This document shows, one piece after another, positions 25,271-33,038 of a stretch of 52,351 nucleotides of DNA. Made by a program: the position numbers and the translations under genes. Source of the stretch: Halobacteriales archaeon QS_9_68_17 (GTDB lineage: Archaea > Halobacteriota > Halobacteria > Halobacteriales > Natronoarchaeaceae); contig PXSA01000019.1 in NCBI GenBank assembly GCA_003023565.1, forward strand, positions 1 through 52,351, given 5' to 3'. The first letter of the stretch is position 1. Each line of letters starts with the position of its first letter. Below the pieces are notes generated by a model. It was not told where the DNA came from. It ran no database searches and saw only the letters and a list, made by a program, of their open reading frames with translations.

Positions 25271-26802
25271 ATGACTCTCTCCCCTCATCCGGTCGGCGAA
25301 CCCTTCGAGGCGGTCCAGCGCCGGGGCGTGTTCGAGGACTCGAAGACGTTCGTCGACGCCGTGTCGCCCGACGACCCGAGACGGTCCGGCGGTTCCGGGA
25401 ACGACGCCGACTTCGATCTCGACACGTTCGTACACGGATACTTCGCGGTCGACGACGACCGGGACCTGCCGGCGGACCATCGAGGAACACGTCCGCCTGT
25501 TCTGGGACCGCCTGACGTACGACCCGGGAGAGCACTCGGGCGGTTCGCTCATCTCGCTCTCGGACGCGTACGTGACCCCCGGCGGCCGCTGCCGCGAACT
25601 CTACTACTGGGACAGCTGCTTCACCGCCGAGGGCCTCGCCGTCTCCGACCGGCACGGCCCGATAGAGAGCGTCCTCGACGACTTCGCATCGCTGGTCGAC
25701 CGCTTCGGGTTCGTGTCGACGGCGAACCGCGAGTACTACACCTCCCGGTCACAACCGCCGCTTTTCTACCGTACCGCCGACGTGCTCGCCCGGGAGCGTG
25801 GGGTCGACGCCGTCCGGCCGTACCTCGACTCGCTGGCGCTCGAACACCGGTTCCGGATGGACGGCGAGGACGGGATCGACCCGTGGAGCGCCCACCGGCG
25901 GACCGTGCGACTCGACGACGCCGTCCTCGACCGCTACTGGGACGACCTCGCCGCGCCGCGGAAGGCGGTACCGCGAGGACGTCGCGGTGGCGGACACGGC
26001 CGACCGGCCGCACACGGACGTGTACCGGAACGTCCGGCCGGCCTGCGAGTCCGGGTGGGACTTCGGCAGCCGCTGGTTCGAACCGGGCGAGGGCATCGAG
26101 AGCGTCCACACGACCGAACTCGTCCCGGCCGACCTGAACGCGTTCCTCTTCGGGATGGAGCGACGGCTCGCCGTCTGGTTCGCCGGAACCGGTCACTCCG
26201 GCGCGGCCGCGGAGTACGAGGCCCGCGCCGCGAAACGCCGGCGGGCGCTCGACCGGCGCTGCTGGGACGCCGACCGCGGCTGCTACTTCGACTACCGGTG
26301 GACGACGCGCGAGCGGACAGACCGGTGGGCGCTGACCGCCGTCGCACCGCTGTTCATCGGTGCGGCGTCAACCGAGCAGGCCGTGACCGAGCGCCTCCTC
26401 GCCGCGGACCTCGCCGAGGGAGGGCTGACGACGACGCTCACCGAAAGCGGCGAGCAGTGGGACCGGCCGAACGGGTGGGCTCCGCTGCACTGGATGGCTG
26501 TCGTCGGTCCGGAGCGGTACGGCCACGGCGACCTGGCCGCCGAAGTGGCCGACCGCTGGCCGGCGACGAACCGGACGCAGTTCGAGCGCTCCGGGAAGGT
26601 GCTGGAGAAGTACGACGTTCGCGACCCGACCGCCGAGGCGGGCGGCGGGGAGTACGAGTTACGGGACGGCTTCGGGTGGACGAACGGCGTCGCCCTCGCC
26701 CTGATCGACCGGTACAGTGGAAACCGAACGCGATGTCGCACTCGAACGGCACCCACGCGTCGTTCGATGTGCGAGTGGTTTCGGCGTCCACCCCGTCAGT
26801 AG
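25271..26802 (+). pseudogene. Trehalase (GH37), frameshifted twice
   Basis: Cytosolic alpha,alpha-trehalase-like sequence whose frame shifts twice. Frame A (25271 to about 25480) has the family start GEPFEAVQRRGVFEDSKTFVDA. A one-base gain near 25478-25484 leads to frame B with TIEEHVRLFWDRLTY and trehalase signature 1, TPGGRCRELYYWDS, near 25578. A second one-base gain near 25968-25972 leads to frame C (YREDVAVADTAD), which carries signature 2, EQWDRPNGWAPLHWM, near 26454, and GFGWTNGVALALIDRY. All domains are present, so removing two bases would restore a full protein. It lies between pspAB and htpX on the opposite strand. Either recent decay or consensus errors explain it. Confidence 0.85.
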
Positions 26803-27677
26803 CCTTCCATCTCCCGTTCGAGTTCGCGCAGGCGCTCGACGCGCTTCTCCGTCGGCGGGTGCGTGCTGAAGACCCGCGAGAGCATGCTCTTGGAGATGGG
26901 GATGATGAAGAACGCGTTCATCTCCGCCTCGTCGCGCATGTCCTGTTTGGGAACCTCGTCCATCTCGCCGGATATCTTCAGTAGCGCGTTCGCCAGCGCG
27001 GACGGCCGGCCGGTGATCGATGCGCCGCCGCGGTCGGCCGCGTACTCGCGGTAGCGCGACAGCGCCCGAATGAGGACGTAGCTGATGATCCACACTACCA
27101 GCGAGACGCCGATAGCGACGATGATGCCGCCGCCACCGCCGCCGCGGCGACGGCCGCCGCCGAAGAAGGCCCCCCATCGGACGACGATGAAGGCGATAGT
27201 CGAGAGGAACGAGGCGAGCGTCATCACCATCATGTCCCGGTTCTTGATGTGGGCGAGTTCGTGGGCGATGACGCCCTCCAGTTCCTCCCGATCCAGCGTC
27301 TTCATGAGTCCCGTCGTCACGCAGACCGCGGCGGCGCGCTGCGAGCGCCCCGTCGCGAAGGCGTTCGGCACTCTGTCGTCGGCCACGGCCACCGTCGGCT
27401 TCGGCAGGTCGGCCTGCTGCGAGAGGCGCGAGATAGCCGCGTGAAGCTCCGGGTACTCGTCCTCCGACACCTCTTTCGCGCCCATGCTCCACAGCGTCAG
27501 CGTGTCGCTGAAGAAGTACTGGACGAAGGAGAACCCGCCGAAAAACAGCGCCATCATCAGGATGCCGCCGCCGATGTACTGGACGATCACCGCGGCGAAG
27601 ACGATGTACAGCGCGAACAGCATGAACATCGTGAAGAACATCCGCAGACGGAGCCCCCAGTCCGTTTTCCACTTCAT
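26796..27677 (-). CDS. htpX: Zinc metalloprotease HtpX
   Basis: Membrane M48 protease that degrades damaged membrane proteins. In 293 residues there are two N-terminal helices (about 12-32 and 36-58), the zinc motif IAHELAHIKNRD near residue 137, two more helices around a glycine-rich loop (GGGRRRGGGGGG near 177), and the third zinc ligand in SRYREYAADRGGA near 210. DNA of the glycine run is a repeat-rich ccgccg tract. It probably works with pspAB in envelope stress. It is convergent with the trehalase remnant, overlapping by seven bases. Confidence 0.95.
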   Translation of the reverse strand: MKWKTDWGLRLRMFFTMFMLFALYIVFAAVIVQYIGGGILMMALFFGGFSFVQYFFSDTLTLWSMGAKEVSEDEYPELHAAISRLSQQADLPKPTVAVADDRVPNAFATGRSQRAAAVCVTTGLMKTLDREELEGVIAHELAHIKNRDMMVMTLASFLSTIAFIVVRWGAFFGGGRRRGGGGGGIIVAIGVSLVVWIISYVLIRALSRYREYAADRGGASITGRPSALANALLKISGEMDEVPKQDMRDEAEMNAFFIIPISKSMLSRVFSTHPPTEKRVERLRELEREMEGY

Positions 27678-27797
27678 GGGCGGTCCTACGTCGTCTATCT
27701 CCTAAAGGGTCGCGCACGGAGTCGCCGACGCGGTCCGAACCGCCCGCCGCTTGCCGCCGGCCGTGGTTACAACTCCGTGGACGCCGTCCGTTCCCGT

Positions 27798-28718
27798 ATG
27801 ACTGAGACCGTACTCGTGACCGGCGGGCTGGGACGCTCCGGGCGCTGGATCGTCGACCGCCTCGCGGACGACGGCCGGAGCGTCGTCTGCGCCGACCTGG
27901 ACCATCCAGGCTGGGAGATCGACCCACGGGAAGGGGTCGACTTCCGCGCCGTCGACCTCGAAGAACGCGCGGAGGCCTACGAACTCGTCGCCGAGGTCGA
28001 CCCCGACGCGGTCGTCCACTGGGCGGCGCTTCCCGCGCCCGAACGCCACGCCGGCGGTCGCGTCTTCGAGACGAACGCGATGGCGGCGTTCAACACGCTG
28101 GTCGCGGCTGGCCGGGCCGACGCGCGGGTCGTCTGGGCGTCCAGCGAGAGCGCGTACGGCAACCCGTTCCGCGAGGAACCGGCGCTGCCGGAGACGCTGC
28201 CGATCACCGAGAACGAACCGCTCCGGCCGGAGGACCCGTACGGCGCGTCGAAGGTCGTCGGGGAGGAGATAGCGAAGACGGTCGTCCGGAAGTACGGGAT
28301 CGGTGTGGCCTCGCTCCGCCCGTCGTGGATCCAGTACCCCGGCGAGTACACCTGCCGCGACCGCGAGGACCTCGGCGACGACCGGCCGCTCTCGGCGGTC
28401 GACCTCGCCGCGGGCGTCGGCAACTACTGGTCGTACGTGGACGTGCGCGACGTGGCGAGCATGGTCTCGGCGGCGCTCGACGCCGATGTCGACGGGCACG
28501 AGGCGTTCAACCTCGCCGCGGCGGACACCTACCTCGGCCGGCCGACGGTCGACGCCGTGGAGGCGTTTTTCGGCGAGCTGCCCGACGAGTGCGACCTCGA
28601 CGGCGAGCGGTCGGCCCTGTCGACGGCGAAGGCGACCGACGCGCTCGACTGGCAACCCGCCCACGAGTGGCGCGACGCGGCGGGCGAAGCGGTCGAGGGG
28701 CCGACCCTGTACGAGTAG
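27798..28718 (+). CDS. NAD-dependent epimerase/dehydratase
   Basis: A 306-residue extended short-chain dehydrogenase, probably acting on a nucleotide sugar. The NAD motif TGGLGRSGRWIVDRL occupies residues 8-22, the catalytic tyrosine and lysine are in DPYGASKVVGEE near residue 150, and SSESAYGNPF near 117 holds the catalytic serine. It lacks the extra domains of particular sugar epimerases, so the substrate is open. The start at ATG 27798 follows a divergent arrangement with htpX; the longer frame upstream lies antisense to htpX and is not real. Confidence 0.85.
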   Translation: MTETVLVTGGLGRSGRWIVDRLADDGRSVVCADLDHPGWEIDPREGVDFRAVDLEERAEAYELVAEVDPDAVVHWAALPAPERHAGGRVFETNAMAAFNTLVAAGRADARVVWASSESAYGNPFREEPALPETLPITENEPLRPEDPYGASKVVGEEIAKTVVRKYGIGVASLRPSWIQYPGEYTCRDREDLGDDRPLSAVDLAAGVGNYWSYVDVRDVASMVSAALDADVDGHEAFNLAAADTYLGRPTVDAVEAFFGELPDECDLDGERSALSTAKATDALDWQPAHEWRDAAGEAVEGPTLYE

Positions 28719-28796
28719 CGGGCGACCGCAGCGAGCGACAGTGCTTCTTCACTGCGTCCCGCGCGCGGGCTGCGGGCCGCCCGCGAACGAACATAC

Positions 28797-28806
28797 GGTT
28801 TAAAAG
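28797..28806 (+). promoter_or_regulatory. TATA-like promoter of the nmd3-taw2 operon
   Basis: ggtttaaaag centred about 28 bases before the ATG at 28830. Confidence 0.55.
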
Positions 28807-28829
28807 CGAGAACGCCCTACGAGGCGGTA

Positions 28830-29957
28830 ATGAGTGAATCACGTGCGTTCTGCCCGCGCTGTGGCGACTCGGTCGCCGAGCGCGAGGGGTTGCGCCCCGG
28901 CGAGGCCCGGAGCGACCCCGACCTCTGTGACGCGTGCTACTTCGAGGACTTCGACCTCGTGGACGCGCCGGAGCGGATCGAGGTGCAGGTCTGCTCGCAG
29001 TGCGGCGCGGTCCACCGCGGCAACCGCTGGGTCGACGTCGACGCCCGGGACTACACCGACGTCGCCATCGACGAGGTGAGCGGGTCGCTCGCGGTCCACG
29101 TCGACGCCCGCGACGTGACCTGGCAGGTCGACCCCGAGCAGGTCGACCGGAACACGGTCCGGATGCACTGCTACTTCACGGGGGTCGTCCGCGAGACGCC
29201 GCTGGAGGAACGGGTCGTCGTCCCGGTGCTGATCTCGCGGGGGACCTGCGACCGCTGCGGCCGCATCGCCGGCGACTACTACGCCAGCACCGTCCAGGTC
29301 CGCGCCGCCGACCGCGAACCGACGCCCCGCGAGACGGAGCGGGCCGAGGAGATCGCTCACGAGGTCGTCGCGGAGATGGCGGCGACGGGCGACCGGAACG
29401 CCTTCGTCACCGAGGCGAGCGAGACCGACGACGGCCTGAACATCAAGGTCTCGACCAACAAGATCGGCCAGAAGACCGCCCGGAAGGTGGTCGAGGAGTT
29501 CGGCGGCACCTTCGGCGACTACGAGACGCTGGTCACCGAGGACGAGGACGGCAACGAGGTGTACCGCGTCACCTACGCCGTCCGCCTGCCGCCGTTCACT
29601 CCGGGCGACGTCATCGACACCGACGACGACGGCGGTCCCGTCCTCGTCCGGAGCGTGCGGGGCAACCTGAAGGGTCAGCGGATCACGACCGGCGAACGGT
29701 ACGAGGCGTCGTTCGAGGAGGGCGACGCGCCCGACGCCCGCAAACTGGGCACCGTCGGCGACGCGGGGGAGACGACGCTCGTCGCCGTCGAGGACGAACG
29801 CGCCGTGCAGGTGCTCGACCCGGAGACCTACCGGACCGAAACCATCGCGCGCCCCGACTACCTCGACCCCGACGCGGAGACGGTGCTGGTGCTGAAGAGC
29901 CGCGCCGGGCTGCACGTTCTCCCGGACCCCGAGGCGGTCGGTCGGAACGACGAATGA
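28830..29957 (+). CDS. NMD3-related protein (60S export adaptor homologue)
   Basis: Archaeal relative of eukaryotic NMD3, which in eukaryotes binds the large ribosomal subunit for export; archaea have no nucleus, so a role in late subunit assembly is inferred. The 375-residue protein starts with two cysteine pairs (FCPRCGDSV, DLCDACYF), then CSQCGAVH and CDRCGRIAGDYY, making zinc knuckles. The central NIKVSTNKIGQKTARKVVEEFGGTF is a family hallmark. The C-terminus adds OB-like and SH3-like segments. Its stop overlaps the start of the taw2-like gene. Confidence 0.88.
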   Translation: MSESRAFCPRCGDSVAEREGLRPGEARSDPDLCDACYFEDFDLVDAPERIEVQVCSQCGAVHRGNRWVDVDARDYTDVAIDEVSGSLAVHVDARDVTWQVDPEQVDRNTVRMHCYFTGVVRETPLEERVVVPVLISRGTCDRCGRIAGDYYASTVQVRAADREPTPRETERAEEIAHEVVAEMAATGDRNAFVTEASETDDGLNIKVSTNKIGQKTARKVVEEFGGTFGDYETLVTEDEDGNEVYRVTYAVRLPPFTPGDVIDTDDDGGPVLVRSVRGNLKGQRITTGERYEASFEEGDAPDARKLGTVGDAGETTLVAVEDERAVQVLDPETYRTETIARPDYLDPDAETVLVLKSRAGLHVLPDPEAVGRNDE

Positions 29958-31060
29958 CCCGGGGAGACGGGGGCGACTCCGGCGCGGAGCGGAGCGGCGA
30001 CTCCGAGCGCGAGACGGCGTCGGACCTCGCCGCGGTCGTCGAGAAGGCCCGCGCGGAGACCGCCATCGCGGAGCTCCGCGAGGAGGGGGTCTACGACGAC
30101 GCCCGGAAGGTCCGCGAGTACGGCACCGCGGCGGTGGCGCTCCCGGTCACCGACCCCCCCGCTGAGACCGACGTGCGCGAAGTGGTCCGGCAGGTCGACC
30201 CCGACCTCCGCAGCCCCGACCTCGAAACCCTCCTGCGAGAGCGTGGGTGGACCGACGAGGAGACCGACCGCGCTCCGGGCTCGTGGGCGGTCCTCGGCAC
30301 CGTGATCCTCGTCACCTTCGGGGACTGTCCGCGCGAGGGCGAGGTCGGCGAGGCCCTGCTCGAACTCCACGGCGGCGCGGACACCGTCCTCGCGAACGAG
30401 GGCGTCAGCGGCGAGCAGCGCGAGCCGTCCGTCCGCGTCGTCGCCGGCGAGGGCGACACGGAGACGATCCACACCGAACACGGCGTCCGCTACGCGCTCG
30501 ACCTCGCGGAGGTGACGTTCAGCCCCGGCAACAAGGCCGAGCGCGCCCGGATGGGCGAGGTCGTCGACCCCGGCGAGCGCGTGTTCGACATGTTCGCCGG
30601 CGTCGGCTACTTCACGCTCCCGATGGCGAAGGCCGGCGCGCGCGTCACCGCGACCGAGATCAACCCGACCGCCTTCCGCTACCTCACCGAGAACGCGGTC
30701 CTCAACGACGTGCAGGACGACGTGCGTCCCTTCCGGTCCGACTGCCGGGACGTCGAGGTGACCGCGGAGCGGGTGGTGATGGGGTACTACGACGCTTCCG
30801 AGCCGAGTTCGGACGGCAGTCGGACGGGGTCCGACCCGTCCTACGAGTACCTCGACGCCGCGCTTGACGCGCTGGAGCCCGGCGGCGTCGTCCACATGCA
30901 CGAGGCCTGCCCCGAGGGACTGCTGTGGGAGCGCCCGGTCGAGCGCCTCGAAGCGGCCACGGAGGAGCGCGGGCGCGGCGTCGACGTGCTGGACCGCCGC
31001 CGGGTCAAGAGCCACAGCGAGGGCGTCGCGCACGTGGTCGTGGACGCGCAGGTGTCGTAG
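29954..31060 (+). CDS. taw2: Taw2/Trm5-type tRNA-37 modification enzyme
   Basis: Class I SAM-dependent enzyme of the Trm5/TYW2 group, 368 residues. The SAM motif VFDMFAGVGYFTLPMAKAGA is near residue 215 and ATEINPTAFRYLTENAVLN near 237. After it Trm5 methyltransferases have NPP; here the sequence reads VVMGYYDAS, like the MGYV of archaeal Taw2, so I favour the aminocarboxypropyl transferase that acts on 4-demethylwyosine of tRNA-Phe. Trm5 remains possible. Residues about 281-294 are a hairpin-encoded insert right after that motif. It overlaps the NMD3-like gene by four bases, pairing tRNA modification with ribosome assembly. Confidence 0.75.
   Translation: MTRGDGGDSGAERSGDSERETASDLAAVVEKARAETAIAELREEGVYDDARKVREYGTAAVALPVTDPPAETDVREVVRQVDPDLRSPDLETLLRERGWTDEETDRAPGSWAVLGTVILVTFGDCPREGEVGEALLELHGGADTVLANEGVSGEQREPSVRVVAGEGDTETIHTEHGVRYALDLAEVTFSPGNKAERARMGEVVDPGERVFDMFAGVGYFTLPMAKAGARVTATEINPTAFRYLTENAVLNDVQDDVRPFRSDCRDVEVTAERVVMGYYDASEPSSDGSRTGSDPSYEYLDAALDALEPGGVVHMHEACPEGLLWERPVERLEAATEERGRGVDVLDRRRVKSHSEGVAHVVVDAQVS
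30797..30835. repeat. Intragenic double hairpin in the taw2-like gene
   Basis: TCCGA/TCGGA (30797-30813) is followed by the perfect GTCGGAC/GTCCGAC hairpin around ggg (30819-30835). It is in frame and encodes EPSSDGSRTGSDPS, just after the MGYYDAS motif. Confidence 0.6.
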
Positions 31061-31137
31061 GTTCGCCGAGGACGGAACGCCCGGGTCCGCCTTCCGGCAG
31101 GCAAAGCAATACGGCGCTGGACCTGTCACCGTATCGC

Positions 31138-32355
31138 ATGCGCTACTTCGACTGCGGCACGCTGATCGACGGCTTCTCGGACGACCCGGTCCACGACGCG
31201 CGGGTAGTCGTCGAGGACGGAACGGTCGCGGCGGTCGGTCCCCGCGAGGAGGTATCGGCCCCCGAGGACGCCGACCGCGTGGACTGCACCGGCGAGGTGG
31301 TCGTCCCCGGCCTCGTCGACGCGCACGTCCACCTGCAGGGGTCGCGCTCGATGGACCCGATGGACTGGGTCACCGACAGCACGGCGCTCGGGACGGCGCG
31401 GGCGACCGCCGACCTGCGGTCGCTCCTGTCGGCCGGGTTCACGGCGGTCCGGGACGTCGGCAGCACGACCGGTCTCGCGCTCCGCGACGCCGTCGACGAG
31501 GGGGCGATCCCCGGCCCGCGGGTCTACACGTCCGGACAGGCCATCTCCCAGACGGCGGGCCACGGCGACGTCCACTTCCTGCCCGCCGAGTGGGTCGAGG
31601 ACGGCGACGGGATCTCGACGCTGGCCGACGGCCCGGCCGAGTGCCGGAAGGAGGCCCGGCGGCGGTTCCGCGAGGGCGTCGACTGCCTGAAGATCATGAC
31701 GACCGGCGGCGTCCTCTCCGAGAAGGACGCGCCCGACCAGAGCCAGTTCACAGACGCCGAGATCGGCGCGATGACGGAGGAGGCCCGCCGCGTGGGCGTC
31801 CCCGTCGCCAGCCACGCGCAGGGCGCGCCCGGCATCAAGAGCGCCCTGCGCAACGGCGTCGACACGATCGAGCACGGCTTCTACCTCGACGAGGAGGCGG
31901 TCGACCTGTTCCGCGAGACCGGCGCGACGTTCGTCCCGACGCTGTCGATCATGCACCGCATCGTGAACCACGGCGCGGACCACGGCGTCCCGGAGTACGG
32001 GCTGGAGAAGTCCCGCGAGGCCAGCGAGGCGCACTACGACGCCGTCCGGCGCGCCTACGAGGCGGGTATCCCCATCGCCGCGGGCACGGACTTCATCGGC
32101 CCCGACCTCGTCCCGCACGGCGAGAACGCCCTCGAACTGGAACTGCTCGCCGACGAGGTCGGGATGACCGAGATGGACGCGATCAGGGCGGCGACGAGCA
32201 TGGCGGGCCGCACGGTCGCGGACGACGCCGTCGGCGGGATCACGGAGGGCAAGTACGCCGACCTGGTCGCGCTGGAGGCCGACCCGCTCGACGACGTTTC
32301 GGCGGTGCGTGACGTCGCGGCCGTGTACCGCGGCGGCGAGCGCGTCGCCGTCTGA
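31138..32355 (+). CDS. Metal-dependent amidohydrolase
   Basis: A 405-residue amidohydrolase of the imidazolonepropionase/prolidase-like group. Metal and catalytic residues are visible: VDAHVHLQGS near residue 60, the lysine in DCLKIMTTGG near 182, histidines in VASHAQGAPG near 222 and IEHGFYLD near 243, and the aspartate in AAGTDFIGPD near 318. The N- and C-terminal strands form the usual small beta domain. Substrate unknown; relatives cleave dipeptides or ring amides. It starts 77 bases after the taw2-like gene, with its own weak upstream AT-rich stretch. Confidence 0.87.
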   Translation: MRYFDCGTLIDGFSDDPVHDARVVVEDGTVAAVGPREEVSAPEDADRVDCTGEVVVPGLVDAHVHLQGSRSMDPMDWVTDSTALGTARATADLRSLLSAGFTAVRDVGSTTGLALRDAVDEGAIPGPRVYTSGQAISQTAGHGDVHFLPAEWVEDGDGISTLADGPAECRKEARRRFREGVDCLKIMTTGGVLSEKDAPDQSQFTDAEIGAMTEEARRVGVPVASHAQGAPGIKSALRNGVDTIEHGFYLDEEAVDLFRETGATFVPTLSIMHRIVNHGADHGVPEYGLEKSREASEAHYDAVRRAYEAGIPIAAGTDFIGPDLVPHGENALELELLADEVGMTEMDAIRAATSMAGRTVADDAVGGITEGKYADLVALEADPLDDVSAVRDVAAVYRGGERVAV

Positions 32356-32359
32356 GGCC

Positions 32360-32611
32360 CTAGTCGAACCCGCGGGGGCGGACGCCGCCGTGGTAGAGCA
32401 GGTGCGCGCCGGTCGCCGCCATCGCGAGACCGACCAGTCGGACCCGGCGCTTCGACCCCTCGCCGGGGCGGAACTCGACGTTCAGGGCGGCGTCGTAGCC
32501 CGCGCGGCCGAGCCGTAGCATGAGGGCGGGAGCGACGGCGTGGACGACCCCCGATGCGACGAGCGTCAGGCCGGCGAGGCGACTGTACTCTGTCGCCGCG
32601 TCTTCGGTCAT
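32360..32611 (-). CDS. Small membrane protein, unknown
   Basis: An 83-residue ORF from ATG 32611 with two hydrophobic segments: LAGLTLVASGVVHAVAPALML (residues about 12-32) and RLVGLAMAATGAHLLYHGG (about 57-76). Basic charges between them fit a membrane hairpin. It is convergent with the amidohydrolase gene, with four bases between stops. No family name is known to me, though the pattern is protein-like. Confidence 0.55.
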   Translation of the reverse strand: MTEDAATEYSRLAGLTLVASGVVHAVAPALMLRLGRAGYDAALNVEFRPGEGSKRRVRLVGLAMAATGAHLLYHGGVRPRGFD

Positions 32612-32671
32612 GGGCGTCGATCGGGCCGCGGGGAACAAACCTTTCATGTTTCCGCGTCCGAACGTCGGGGT

Positions 32672-32755
32672 ATGGACCGTCAACAGATACTCTCGATCCT
32701 GCTCGTCGTCCTGATGATCGGGTCGTCGGTCGCCTACGCCGCGGCGATGATCTGA
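32672..32755 (+). CDS. Single-helix small protein, 27 residues
   Basis: A 27-residue ORF: a short polar start (MDRQQ), then one hydrophobic helix to the C-terminus. It reads like a small haloarchaeal membrane peptide. It lies 16 bases before another small membrane protein gene on the same strand, and is divergent from the 83-residue gene. The size makes it uncertain; regular hydrophobicity and context are the support. Confidence 0.5.
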   Translation: MDRQQILSILLVVLMIGSSVAYAAAMI

Positions 32756-32771
32756 CCGAGGAGAGACGAAA

Positions 32772-33038
32772 ATGGCAACACTCCGGGAACGAGTCCGCTG
32801 GTCCCTCCGCGAGGGCGTCGTCATCGCGGCGATCCTCGTTGCGTGGCTGATCGTCGGCGCGCTGGTCGCCTTCCCGTTCGAACTGCTCCAGATAGCCTTC
32901 CGCCTCCGGATCGCTTTCCCGGTGCACGAGCTTCCCATCTTCGCCGTCGCGCAGGCGAACGTCGCACTGTACGTCGTCGTCCGGGCCGGCACGCTCCTGA
33001 TCGACCACTACCGCGGTGACGAGGAGGTCCTCGGTTAG
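32772..33038 (+). CDS. Small two-helix membrane protein, unknown
   Basis: An 88-residue protein with an amphipathic start, a long hydrophobic segment (VVIAAILVAWLIVGALVAFPF, residues about 16-36), and a second (LPIFAVAQANVALYVVVRAG, about 53-72), ending in charged residues. It follows the 27-residue ORF by 16 bases, and its stop overlaps that of the convergent helicase gene by four bases. I do not know its role. Confidence 0.6.
   Translation: MATLRERVRWSLREGVVIAAILVAWLIVGALVAFPFELLQIAFRLRIAFPVHELPIFAVAQANVALYVVVRAGTLLIDHYRGDEEVLG

Noticed and set aside
30864..32312. 482-codon plus-strand ORF over taw2 end and the amidohydrolase
   Set aside because: Arginine-rich out-of-frame reading of two well-supported genes.
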